64,000 nucleotides of DNA from Telopea speciosissima (Eukaryota > Streptophyta > Magnoliopsida > Proteales > Proteaceae): the NCBI RefSeq assembly GCF_018873765.1, contig NC_057916.1:10992001-11056000 (forward strand), given 5' to 3'. The stretch's first letter is position 1; each line of letters begins with the position of its first letter. Below the pieces are notes generated by a model. It ran no database searches. It was not told the origin of the DNA and worked only from the letters and a program-made list of their open reading frames with translations. Below, piece after piece: positions 40,901 to 51,400 of the stretch. The position numbers and the translations under genes were made by a program.

Positions 40901-43900
40901 GGAGAAACTTGAAGCTGGACTCATCTGTGTTCCCTATGTGAAGTCTGCTGATCAGCTGGCTGATGTGTTCACAAAGGGGCTGACTGGCAAAGTGTTTCAT
41001 CCTTTTCTAGCCAAGTTGGGCATGTGTGACATTTTTGCACCAACTTGAGGAGTGTTAGAGATATAGGCCAGAATACCGTAGGGGTATTCTGGTCCTTTCC
41101 TTTTTATTTTTCTTCTTATGTTATTTATTCTCTTTTCTTTGTTTATACTTATGTCAGCTATATATGGGCATAAGTGTCTATGTAATTCTCTTTTATTAGT
41201 ATAAATACAGGGCTTAGGGAATCATATTGATTCACTTAAGCATTAAACCATTCTATTTCTCAACAAATAGATTAGATGTAGGTTACAAGTACAAAAAAAG
41301 AGAGAACTTTTCAGGTTCAACAAGAACTGAAATGAGGATTGGTTGATGATCTTCAGGCATCTCATGTCAGTGCTTGAGTTTCTAAAAGTGATTGGTTTGA
41401 CTGTAACTAGCCACCTTTATTGGAAAGAGCTGAGCTGAACCTAGATCTTACTAGAGGGAATGGGAAACTCAGTTATTTGATGACTACTTATTCATGGTTT
41501 TATCAGAAATATCACATTTATCTTTCTTAACAGCTCTGGTCAAGGAAACAGAACTGTTGATGAATAATGTTTTCAATATCACTTCCAGAACTCATCTACT
41601 TGTACTTTAATGTTGATAGCACAAGCATTTATATCAGAAATTCAAAATAATGAACATTGTATCTCTCGTGTGTATCAGACTTCACCGTTTCTAGCTGGAC
41701 TTGCTGTAGCAGCTGCTGCTCTTGCTGGAAGATATGGGATCCAAGCTTGGCAATCATTTAAGACTCGTCCAGCTACACCTATCATCCGAAAGTTCTATGA
41801 AGGTGGTTTCCAACCTACAATGACAAAAAGGGAAGCAGCTCTTATTCTTGGCATTAGGTAAGGGTGGCATCTTATGAAAAGGGATTTAACTTCTAGGATC
41901 TTTTTGCCTTGTATTGATGCTTATAGAATTTTATGTAGGGTCGTGGGGGAGATCTGCAATAAGTGAGGAATCCCACTCTCTGGAAATAGTGATGATGATG
42001 AAACATGATAACAGAAAATTATCCCCCTCAAGAAAATCCAGGAATTTTATTTCCTCACTGACTCTCTGTGATCAATACTGCATGATTGTCTAGTGATAAT
42101 AGAACTCTCATCCCAAATTATGACAAACCAAAGGAAATCCCAAATGTACGGAAATCATAGCTGCAAGATTTTCAGTGTGGCTCTCTGCTGGATTTTTTCA
42201 CCACTTCTTCCATAGGTTTATGGGGTTAAGGGCTTAATTGGCTTCTTTGGAGTCATTAGCTTGTAGGCCTTCTTTTGTGGACACTTTGTTATGTCTTGCT
42301 ACTTCTGAAAGTTCTGTCAGTCACATACTTCTTTTTCTCGGCTGCTGGTACTGTATTACTGGTGTCTAGGTCCAGCAATTGAGCTGCTAGCTAATAATAG
42401 GAAGAATCTGCCAGACAAGACGCTTTGCCGCTTAAAAACCAGTCATCTTTTTGTCCTAGCTCAACTCAGCTTTATCCCCACCATTTGGACAATGTTGGGC
42501 CAGTTCTTCTGCTAACTCACAAATACTTGTCCTGGCTTACCAATTCAATCCATTCAACTTCCCTCCTGTTGTTTTACTATTTCTAATATGCATCATATCA
42601 CTCCTCACCTGTGCTAGCTACCGTCTTCAGTTATGTTATTCTTCCTTAAGGGTCAAAATTATATTTACTTCTGTAATAGCTTTTTTTTTTTTTTTCAAAA
42701 AAAAGTAAAGCAGTGGCTTTGTGAAATCAGCTTTCAGAAGGAAGAATTATTAAAATATTTATTTCTCCACTTGTCAGACCTTTCTATTGGTTGCCAAACT
42801 AGCCTGTGTGTGCAAAGAGAGAGCAGTAATGTGGGGAGCTGGCACCTGTGCAATAGGATAAAGACATCAAGCTTTAAGCTTCAGCCTTCAAATATTGCAA
42901 ATCTATGTTTCATTCAATAAATCTCTAATTCTCACAAGCCTGATCTCTTCCCCCACTTGCACCCCAGAACCTAAAATTTTAAAATGAATCTTTCAAAAAT
43001 AAAGCCTCAAGTTGAAATTTCCCTTGACATTGGTTTAGTTAATCACCTAAACCTGAGGGTGATAAACATGTCCAATTCTTACTGCTGAAAAAATTGCCAA
43101 CTTTTTAGTATCAATCCTGAAAGGACTTGAGTTTTCCTTCACCCATGGTAAAGAGAAAATAATGGGGCTAAACTTACTAAAACAGTAAGTAGTTAAACCC
43201 ACCCACAAGGTAGAACCGTAGGGTATAGAATAAGACCAGAATATACAAGTAACAGTAACTAACAAACCATAAATCTGATGGTCTTGAGACTAGGGTTGAA
43301 CAAAACCCTAGTATAGGTGAACAAGCCCTCAAAAGATGGCTGTGATCCAACGGTCAGATTAGGACATATAGGTGGGTTACTGAAATTAGTAAGTAGCCTC
43401 ACAAATTAGCAACTTACCAATAACTAGCAAACTAACCAGCTGATGTCACTCAATCCTTGGTCGAAGGTAGGGTACTAACAATGGAGCAATGCTTCAAACC
43501 CTATAAATAATTGATGGTCGGATGTGAAGATAACACCAAGTTCTGAATTTAGAAACTGGGACAGGATTAAACTCTTACAGACTTGAATGAGATCCAACCA
43601 CTGGATGTGGCTGAAAATGAGATCGAAAGGAGGTCCCAGAGGTAGGAGTACACGCTCAAAATAAGGGTTGGATCTGTTAGCCAGAATAGGAGTTGTTGAG
43701 GTCTGAAATTTTGCTGTAATAGACTCCACATGCAAGTGCTGCAGGTCAGGTTTGATGCCACAGTATCTTCTTGGTGCTGGCTTGATGAGAACTGAAATCA
43801 CACTTCAACTTATAAACAACAAAGGCACCAAGCCAAAGCAATCTTCATTCATAAAATCGTGGGGGGTTAGGTTCTAAGGCCCTTACAATATATAGAGGGT

Positions 43901-44920
43901 ATTAGTGCCTCTAGAAAAGGTAAACAACAAAATAGGTAGTGTCTAAGAACAGTCTTACACATGTAGTAGGGCTGCCTCGTACAGTAAAGAAACTAGAAAA
44001 TAGTAACTAATAGGATCCATATATGCAGTAAGATAGGTTTCCTATTTACAGCAACCACCTTAGAAATAGAGTGTTACTAATCTAAAGATGCTAGAAATAA
44101 AATTAGAAACAATATACCCACGCAAGGACTAGATACCATGTAGTAATGTGCCCCAAACTTGGCCCATGAATTGGACCAAACCCAGCCGCCATGAAGGCTG
44201 GCTGGCCATCTTCATCTTCTCTTCCTCCTCCAATCTACATCAGAGAATCTCTTAATCCATGGGTTCTGATGGTTGGAAGTGGCTCCTGGAATAGTGCCAA
44301 GGGCATTCAAACTTCACATAGTTGGGGAGCGAGAGGGGATAATGACACTCCAATGGCTACATTCTCTTCTACCGCTATGTAGAAATTTTTTTGCCATAAA
44401 ACTTATTCTTCGGTGTTCCCTGAAAGTTACACTGTATAGTTGGAAGTTGGAACAAGGCTTGTTGAGTTGGCGGGGCGTAATTGTACTCTGCACTGTGCTA
44501 GAGGTCACCCTTTAAACCATTCTTTATTGTAAAAAAATAAAAAATCTCACTATGTATATGAAAATAGATATTTTTTCTTAGCCAAACAATAATAATTTTT
44601 CTGGTCAAATTTGCCATAGAGATCCATCTGTTCATTTTCACTAGATTGAACTTATTAACTTTATGTCAGATTAATATTTATTGTTCCAATCCAGAAGAAA
44701 AAATTTTATGTACCTTATTTAGCTATTTCCACTCTCTTAATCAGAATGTTTTTTATTTAACAGGGAACATGCAACTCCAGACAAGGTTAAGGAAGCTCAC
44801 AAAAAGGTGATGGTTGCAAACCACCCAGATGCAGGTGGCAGCCATTACCTTGCTTCCAAAATTAATGAAGCAAAAGACATAATGCTTGGAAAGACAAAGG
44901 GAAGTGGATCGGCCTTCTGA
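31947..44920 (+). CDS. TIM14: TIM14/PAM18, J-domain subunit of the mitochondrial import motor
   Basis: Inner-membrane J-protein that stimulates mtHsp70 to pull preproteins through TIM23. Predicted coding pieces: ATG at 31947-31949, 41679-41857 and 44764-44920, total 112 residues, the usual plant TIM14 length. Exon 2 starts after tatcag and reads [20 protein letters not shown] (single membrane anchor, about residues 4-20), then [20 protein letters not shown]. Exon 3 gives the J-domain core with HPD at residues 81-83 ([12 protein letters not shown]) and ends KGSGSAF. Exons 2 and 3 are certain by family. The first exon is inferred: the family begins M-(A/T)-(T/S)-P-F, exon 2 supplies the residues after Met, and the ATG at 31947 is followed at once by a GTGAGTTG donor in phase 0, with a UTR-like sequence upstream. 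The alternative start at 41610 would add 23 residues unlike the family. Intron 1 (9729 bp) contains a whole copia element; intron 2 is 2.9 kb. Confidence 0.85.
34228..34388 (+). repeat. 103-bp tandem repeat in TIM14 intron 1
   Basis: gaaggttacaaagtgacc through tactacttgagacctct occurs at 34228 and again at 34331 with a few changes. Confidence 0.8.
34534..34538 (+). repeat. Copia target-site duplication, left (aatag)
   Basis: AATAG directly before the 5' LTR, repeated directly after the 3' LTR at 41266-41270. A 5-bp duplication is standard for Ty1/copia integration. Confidence 0.85.
34539..34754 (+). repeat. Copia 5' LTR
   Basis: Begins TGTTAGAGATATAGGCC and ends TTTCTCAACt; the last base differs from the TG...CA rule, which the 3' LTR keeps. 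It contains a TATA box and a pyrimidine-rich middle. Confidence 0.93.
34689..34696 (+). promoter_or_regulatory. TATA box in copia 5' LTR
   Basis: TATAAATA followed about 20 bp on by gcttagggaatc; a typical LTR promoter. The 3' LTR has the same box at 41200-41207, which could fire towards TIM14 exon 2. Confidence 0.6.
34755..34767 (+). other. Copia primer-binding site, degenerate
   Basis: TTGCATTAGAGC lies directly after the 5' LTR. It resembles the usual initiator-Met tRNA site TGGTATCAGAGC at 8 of 12 positions. The leader from here to 35314 is non-coding and T/C-rich. Confidence 0.55.
35315..36349 (+). pseudogene. Copia gag
   Basis: A 344-codon frame starting MGDSTDIS. It contains the copia capsid signature ([28 protein letters not shown]) and a CCHC zinc knuckle ([14 protein letters not shown]). 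The C-terminal end is shifted out of frame at about 36290, since the protease continues in another frame. Gag itself is open and may still be translatable, but the gag-pol join is broken. Confidence 0.88.
36350..37404 (+). pseudogene. Copia protease and integrase, 5' half
   Basis: Contains the aspartic protease site ([13 protein letters not shown]), the pre-integrase zinc region ([17 protein letters not shown]) and the integrase core (HLDVWGP). The second catalytic block reads RSNNGTEY, where the family normally has an Asp, so integrase is inactive. A TAG lies at 37267-37269. The ENG-type Glu block ([11 protein letters not shown]) follows. The frame is cut at 37404 by the nested insertion. 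Confidence 0.9.
37396..37404 (+). repeat. 9-bp target duplication of nested insertion, left
   Basis: CTCACTGCC, repeated exactly at 38715-38723. Removing one copy plus the insertion puts the integrase reading frame back in register across the junction, which confirms the borders. Confidence 0.92.
37405..38714. mobile_element. Non-autonomous Mutator-like element nested in copia
   Basis: A 1310-bp insertion with a perfect 9-bp target duplication, the size typical of Mutator-like elements. Terminal inverted repeats are imperfect (left aaagatttaagtatcgg; right reads caaggaattaagtctcg from the other strand). Both ends, especially 38380-38700, are packed with short palindromic words of the tacgtatcga/gtctcgata type. 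The centre (about 37480-38380) is AT-rich and encodes nothing I recognise; the longest minus frame (37673-37894) has no domain. There is no transposase, so it would depend on an autonomous partner. Confidence 0.85.
38715..41048 (+). pseudogene. Copia integrase C-terminus, reverse transcriptase and RNase H
   Basis: Resumes with [11 protein letters not shown] and continues in one frame except for a TAG at 39309-39311. The RT shows [36 protein letters not shown] and the catalytic YVDDIVV. RNase H shows [26 protein letters not shown] and [11 protein letters not shown], and the C-terminal [12 protein letters not shown] is intact. This part is well preserved (569 codons open from 39339), much better than the upstream integrase. 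Confidence 0.93.
41053..41265 (+). repeat. Copia 3' LTR
   Basis: 213 bp, TGTTAGAG...TCTCAACA, followed by AATAG. It lacks 3 bp (ctc) present in the 5' LTR and differs from it at two internal sites. Confidence 0.95.
42630..44560 (+). other. TIM14 intron 2, repeat-like content
   Basis: Non-coding. About 43040-44180 has the look of a degraded retroelement (short stop-rich frames on the minus strand, words such as gggctgcctcgtacag), but I cannot define ends or a family. No exon is needed here for TIM14. Confidence 0.35.
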
Positions 44921-45359
44921 TACCATTGAGTTCCAATACCTCTCCAGCCTTGTTTGTCAAATCTTGGAAGTTGAGCTAGAAGAGTGAAACACTGTCTATC
45001 AAAATGGAAGAGGGAGTAGTTTTTTCTGTTACTTTATAATACATGTTCAATCTAATTCTTGGGCGTTTGTATTAGTCATGCGATTATTGAAGCAAGAGAT
45101 TTTCCAATTCTTTTATGACCAAAAAGGTTTATATATAAATTTTTCCATGTATTAGATATGAAGAAATCATTTAAGATAGGACCATGGATTTATTATTATT
45201 ATTTAGAGCAATGGAGTAAGCCCACTGAGCATCCATTTTTCTTGAGCTTTGTAACTTTTTTTGTTTGGTTCCAGAAATGAAAGTATCATTGGCTTGGGAA
45301 GCCTAAGACTGAATTTAGCAGATTGTAATGGGCGTATCCAGTATTTGCTGCCTTTGCTT

Positions 45360-45436
45360 CTTTTGATGTTTCAACACATTCCTACAGATCAGTGCACTTT
45401 TTGATGTTTCAACATATTCCTACAGATCAGTGCACT
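45360..45436 (+). repeat. 38-bp tandem duplication
   Basis: ttttgatgtttcaacacatt through gatcagtgcac occurs twice in a row with one change. Confidence 0.85.
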
Positions 45437-46429
45437 TGCAATAACATCAAATCTGCAGGGGCTCAACAGCCCTTATTCTAACTGTTGAATAGAGGACATG
45501 GTTTGGATTGGCCAAACTAATTCTCTTGCAGCATGTATTGGTATGTTAATCTGTGTAATATCTATGCACGCCTAGTAATGGTCCAGAATTTTTTAAAGCC
45601 CCAACTTCTCACTTGGCAAATTCGTTTGGGTTATGTGAACAAATGATTTCAGGATTTACGTGTCCACAAAATTTGGGTCCCAACTGAGCTATCATATGGC
45701 AATTTTGGTAAAGCTTCCAAGTATAGCTCATATTACACTATACACTGTCATTGTGCCACTTGGCCTGGATTAACCAATTTCAAAACCTAGTTTAATGAGT
45801 TACCCTACCTTGTGTTGATGGCATACCATTAATATTAATAATATCCATGCAGGTTGCCTATTTGTGCACTTTCCCATAGACCTGATTTTCAAAGCTTTAT
45901 TTTGTTGCCTGATAAATTCCGTTTGAACTGAAATTTAAATGTGAGCATTTTATGGAAGAGTGGATAGAGATGTAACCATTCTTTCTTTTTTTTTTGGTTT
46001 TTTTTATGAGAGAGATGTAACCATTCTTGGTACATTTTTTGTTAGTTGTAATGATTCACAGATAAAACCATCTAGGTGACAACATTTCCAATCTCACATT
46101 CTAGAAGGTTCTTGTACATCTTCTTCATCATCCCTAATCATCTTATGCCTTGAAGCAACATTTTTTTTGCAGTTGCGTCCATTCCAATATTCATTTCTTA
46201 TCAATCTCCCTGTAACACTAATTTTTCTCCTTTTTATGCTCCGGTAGGATATTCGTTCCTAGTTATTATCATCCAAAAGGCTTTTTTTTGGGTTTTTTCT
46301 TTGGGTAAAAATCCAGAAGGCATATTAGTCACAATGATTCTGCCTCGACAGAACGGTTTACACCTTCTACAGGCCACTGGGGCATTAAGGTCTAAAGCCT
46401 AGAATTGGACATGGTATAAGCTTTGATTG

Positions 46430-46930
46430 TTCCAATCCATGGACTTACTTAGCCCGGAATCGGTTGGAATTGATTGGAACCCTAAAAATTGGAATCGAGA
46501 AGAAGTATTTTCATATATTCATGATATTTTTTGAAGTTTTGGATTCAAAAAACTTGCAAAAGGTAAATTTAATTAATTTTCTACTATTTTATTATGGGAG
46601 AAAGAATGTTAATTGGTGTGCCGCAAGGCAGCGTGTACTTACGCCAGGTACAATCACGCGCAAAATGAGATGTGCCAAATTTAGAAAATTACATTGGTAT
46701 CGTATGTATTGGTGTGACTGTATGGGGTCATATAGGACTATTTTTCCCTCATTTTTTAATTTCAAAGCTGTATCCGGTCATATCGGATGATTTTCATCAA
46801 TTTTAAATTTTTTTTTTTTTTTAAAATCGATTTTAAACAAATTTACCCTTATTATAGGCCAGATATCAGTATCGGCCTCAATACGGCGGATCCAATACCG
46901 ATATTTGAAAACATGTGCAATCCACAACTT
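46430..46930 (+). repeat. GAATCGG/TATCGG-rich degenerate tract
   Basis: Contains gaatcggttggaattgatt, gtatccggtcatatcgg and gatatcagtatcggcc, separated by AT-rich DNA. The word content matches the tract at 31445-31690 and the palindromic ends of the nested insertion at 37405-38714. Probably remnants of the same broad element class. Confidence 0.45.
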
Positions 46931-47181
46931 CCCAACCATCCGGAACCGGATTGGTCAAAGGCAAAATGTCTGTTATATCCAATAAGCATGAAGCAATAGA
47001 AAGGTTTCCCACTCAGTTTCAAATACCAAATATTTAGCAACTTAGATCCTTCCAACTGACCAAATGGTTTGGAAGTTGAGACTTCGTATCCAAACGAAAA
47101 CTAAGTACAGCAGATTCAGGAGAAGACTGAAATAACACAAAATACTAAGGTTTCCCCAAGTTCGTCAAAGCAATCTCAAAT

Positions 47182-47685
47182 ATGGGTACTGGACAAACCT
47201 CACCAGCTCTTCCTTCCTGTAATTGCAGATGGAGAAACTATGGTCGCCAAGGCATTCGATACCGGTTGATCATTATTCATTCTATTTTGATGACATTTGG
47301 GGGAATCCTTCTCTTCCGTCTGGGTACAGCCAACACACAAAATGGGCCTGAAGTAGAGATCTTTGCCGTTGCAGGGGCAGTGTTAGCTACTCTTCCTTGG
47401 ATTCTTCAACTTTTGGTCTCTGCAACAGTAATTTTATCTTACAATATGGGGCTCTGTGATCTCACATGGCTCGTCACCCTTGATAAAGGGCCACATAACC
47501 ACTCTTGCTCAGGAGCTATTGCTCAAGATACGGCTGTTTCAAGCGAAGAAGATGGAGAGAAGGATAGTGTGTGTCGGGTTCATGAGGAGAGCGAGCAGGG
47601 GTTCCAAATGGCTTTTGTTAGGCCACAATCAGTTGCAGAACATCATGAAGGTGCTCTTCAGTTGCAAGGCACTGGAATTGTCTAA
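47182..47685 (+). CDS. Unrecognised protein with two hydrophobic segments
   Basis: A 167-codon frame starting at an ATG. It has a hydrophobic stretch at about residues 27-46 (IHSILMTFGGILLFRLG) and another at about 61-90 (VAGAVLATLPWILQLLVSAT), then a polar, acidic C-terminus (SSEEDGEKDSVC). I do not recognise the family. The membrane-like segments and the length suggest a real or recently broken coding sequence, possibly a single exon of a membrane protein, but a chance frame cannot be excluded. It lies 786 bp beyond the 3' end of the hydrolase and points towards it (convergent). Confidence 0.35.
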   Translation: MGTGQTSPALPSCNCRWRNYGRQGIRYRLIIIHSILMTFGGILLFRLGTANTQNGPEVEIFAVAGAVLATLPWILQLLVSATVILSYNMGLCDLTWLVTLDKGPHNHSCSGAIAQDTAVSSEEDGEKDSVCRVHEESEQGFQMAFVRPQSVAEHHEGALQLQGTGIV

Positions 47686-48470
47686 TGTAAATGCAATTCT
47701 TCTGCCCGTTTATTTAATCTTTTGTGTGGATTTTCATTCTGAAACCTTGAAGAGTTTTTGTTCTAATTAAACTGTTATAGTGGAATACATGATAAACTTA
47801 AATATTTTCATTTTCAATTGGATTCTTTATTTTCTTATACCAATCCTACCAACTTGGTTGAAAAATGAAACACAATCTAATTGTTTTAAATTAGTCACAC
47901 AATCATTATTAGTAATGATTCGAAATGTTTCTATTTTATTTCCTTTTCATTCACTTGAAACCCATCAAAACTGAAACGGATCCATCAATTGAATCACCAA
48001 CTTGCACATTACACTGGAGTATGCATTGTTCAAGCACCCACATAAAAATGAAAAGAACACATTCTGATTGTAAAGATTTTGCAAATTACTGCCATTGTGC
48101 AACTTTATTTAGTTGTCTTGTCCACTATAGATTTTGAGAATTTTCACATTCTCATCATAGAAATGATAGTAAACCTTCACCAAGGATGAAAATACAAATC
48201 AGAAAGACTATTTCCATTAACAGGGGAAGGGTGGAAAAATATAGAAACTCCCTTTGTCCTTTTCTTCAACACCTCATCCAAAACTGTCCATGCATTCCAT
48301 ACCCATAGCCTGCTCAAGAATTAAATACAGAAATGGGGAAATGGTAGATTATTTGTTAGAATTTTTTAGCTTTTTCTTTCACATTTACCTACTCGAGCAA
48401 AGCAAATGGGGGTATTTACAGATTCCTTTTTTCGTCATTACCTGAACCTAACGTGGAAATTAAAAATACT
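47686..48470 (+). other. Convergent intergenic spacer
   Basis: Short AT-rich spacer between the unrecognised frame and the 3' end of the hydrolase. It should contain the hydrolase 3' UTR and poly(A) region on the minus strand. Confidence 0.5.
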
Positions 48471-51400
48471 TCAGTCCGTGGCTATAAGAGACACCTCGTC
48501 TAATTCTTCAACTTCTTCTTCAAATGAAGTTAGATCTGTTTCCACAATCTCATTGAGTGGACCTAGGGGTGCTCCAAAAAGTGTTGAAAATATCTGCCTA
48601 TGGCATTCATCACAGAAACAGAAATAGGAGAAGTGACCCTCACCAGAGAGCTTATGAATTGTGGCCCCTGGTAAAACTCGGTGCACATAGTCAGTCATTG
48701 ATGGTGGAACAATCCCATCATCCATCCCCTGTTCAACAGCAAAAGATTATTTATTAAAAAAAATATAAGAAACCAAAATGATAATCTTTCTGTGCTCCAA
48801 AGAAAATTCCATTCATAGTTCAAAGACTTATAGATGATTAGAATGATCAGGTGCAATCAGCATTCTTGTGTGTGCACTAAGGAAATCTCCCAGGCTGAGT
48901 GACCTGAATCGATGATTCTAATCTATAGCATTTTTCTGGAAAATCATAACAAATATAGTGCCTAATGAAAAAATTATTAATATTTTAAGAAATAAACTGT
49001 GTCGCACATTAGGTAGAAAGAACCAGATTTGAGTCAGCATTTGCAGGTGCACCAATTAGATTTCCTAGGTCAAATAAGCTTAACATGAACCAATGACATC
49101 CAATATATAGCATGTTTCTGGAACTCAGTAAGAAACATGGTGTGTAAATGGGAATACCATTTATAGTTGAAGAAATATGCAGAGTTACTCATTGGCTAGA
49201 AGGACTGTGTAAATACACCAAGGAGATCTCCTGGAAAAATAATTAGTAGAACCAATGGTACTAGCATCCATTCTATATGGCCCCTTCTGGATCAGAAGAA
49301 TTGTCGCGAGTTATCCAGGAAATATTAGATAGAACATGATCCACTGAGGTAATTGTGACATGTATCTCATAGAAGTGACACAACAAATGGTAAAGAGAAC
49401 CCCAAGCCGGCAGTACATAACTAGATATACAGCTATACCTTCAGTGTGCATTCTAACTATGGCAAAAAAGTACTTCGGATTTCCTAGTAAAAGTATCTGT
49501 CATGTGCTAAATGGAGTTCATCAATAAAATCATAAAAGGTAGCATAACCAAGTGAAAGAAACAAGGACTGGAAACTGCACAGACCTGCCAAATGTGTATT
49601 GGGCCAAGAAAGCCTGTTAATTCACTTTCAGATTGACTGTACAGGGATTTTATCCAACTCAGAATGCCTTTTCCTTTGTGCTTCTTCTGCACTTGAAGGT
49701 CAGCAAGGCTGAAACCCCAGTTTGACACCTGTAACACAGCTTCCTCCATAAATGGCTTAGGATTTTCCTGACGCACTGATTCTTCCACATCCCTCTGCCA
49801 AAATTCTTCAAAAGCTGGCTCCTCTACCAAAGCTTTATCCTGGTAAAAAAAAAAAATAAGTGTTGTGTTAAAGAGTCCTCATGAATTAGGTGCAGTCATC
49901 AATAGTAGCATATGGTAGGCTATTTTCTAAGAATAGCATGGCTCTATCAACACAGAATGTCAAAAACAGATAGGAAGAATCCTTGTGGGGCATCAGAATG
50001 AGAAACACATCGAAATGGGCTGCCACAATTTGATTCTAAACCAAGGTCTGTCCAGAATAACTGAACACAAGCTATTATTTACCACATGGTAATCACTTGT
50101 TGTATCACAAAAAGGTTTGGTTAAAGATCCATTACAAGCCTGCTTTAAATTGGAACAAAGCTTTGTCAAGTTAGCTTGCTGGTTTGGACATTAATATTGT
50201 CCAAAGGAGGTTCAGAATCACCCACCACAGAAAAAAATTTGAGGTACCAGCACCACAATCAATAGGGGAATGGTACGACGACCAAACAGTGATATGTAAT
50301 TGCGTTTAGGGAAGGGGGGAGGGGAGGGGAGGGGAGGTGAGCCCCAAAATATCTTGAATGATCCAATAGTTGAATTACAAGATGTCTCCAATATTCAGGT
50401 TCAGAAAATAACCCCAAAAACAGGGGTACCACAAGTTAAAATATGGGCAGAAAACAACTCCAAATGGTGGAACCATGAGAGAGGATATATTCAGCAAAAT
50501 AAAGGGGCTATGAGCAGTGTACTTCAGACCAGTGAAAAAAACTCCAAACAGACACAGCCGTATGAGCTCCAAAAACCAGAAACCATCATAACCATTGAAT
50601 ATAACTCCAAAACAGAGGAGCCGCAAGGTAGGAAAAACTCTAGGGAAAAAAATCCAAACAAACACTGCCGTATGGGGTAATATAATCAGAAAAGAAGTAC
50701 CAAAAATAGATTAGCCGTAGAGATATTCTTCAATCATTCAGAAGAAAAGGAGGGCTCCTCAACAGCAGCAACTGAGATTTCAGCAGCCATTCTTGTGCAA
50801 AAGGGGGGGGGGGGGGGGGTACTGCAACCTTTAAAAAATATACGCATTAGTTTATGCCTTCAACAGCAGTGATCATCATATATAAACCTTATTCTTTCAT
50901 GGTTCTTCACTAGGGTTCAAGAAGAAAAGTGCAGCATAGGTTGCTGCCAACCAAGGAAGAGAAGAAACTTAAGAGAACCCTCAAAACAGAAAATAGGAGT
51001 GCACTTTATTGATCAAACCCACTCTGATACCATGTGAGAATATCAAACGAGGTTAGATCAGTACCTGTACATGAAGAAGAAGGAAGAGAAGAAGAGAGAG
51101 GAGAGAGACACAGAGAAGAAAGTCCCTACCTCACAGTTTGTGTAGATATCAAGAGTAGTAGGGTAGTATATCACATAAATATATCATATAAATAACTAAT
51201 GACTCCTTAGAGTCATAACAGATTACAACTTATCCCCTTATAGATCTCTTCTACCGTACAACTTAACCATACCCCTTAAACTTCACCAAAAACTCTAAAC
51301 ACCTCGTGTAGTTAAATGTCACCAAATAAACTAAACATGACCATAAGACTAAAACTATAACAGGTCCGACAATGCATCTTTTGCATAGACTAAAGTGAGC

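Larger units (their letters stand above)
34539..41265 (+). mobile_element. Ty1/copia LTR retrotransposon in TIM14 intron 1
   Basis: Complete element with LTRs of 216 and 213 bp, a degenerate primer-binding site, a gag-like reading frame, protease, integrase, reverse transcriptase and RNase H in copia order, and a short purine tract (TTGAGGAG) before the 3' LTR. It has the same orientation as TIM14. The coding part is interrupted by frameshifts near 36290-36350, stops at 37267 and 39309, and a 1.3-kb nested insertion. The LTRs differ internally by two substitutions and one 3-bp indel as read by eye, so integration is recent relative to the coding damage. Confidence 0.95.
44921..47181 (+). other. 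Intergenic region after TIM14
   Basis: TIM14 3' UTR and spacer. It includes a 38-bp tandem pair (45360-45436) and, from about 46430 to 46930, a GAATCGG/TATCGG-rich tract related in style to 31445-31690. No gene recognised. Confidence 0.5.

Noticed and set aside
50300-50680. 126-codon plus-strand frame with repeated short words
   Set aside because: Low-complexity, next to a reversed primer-binding site, so more likely retroelement interior than a gene.
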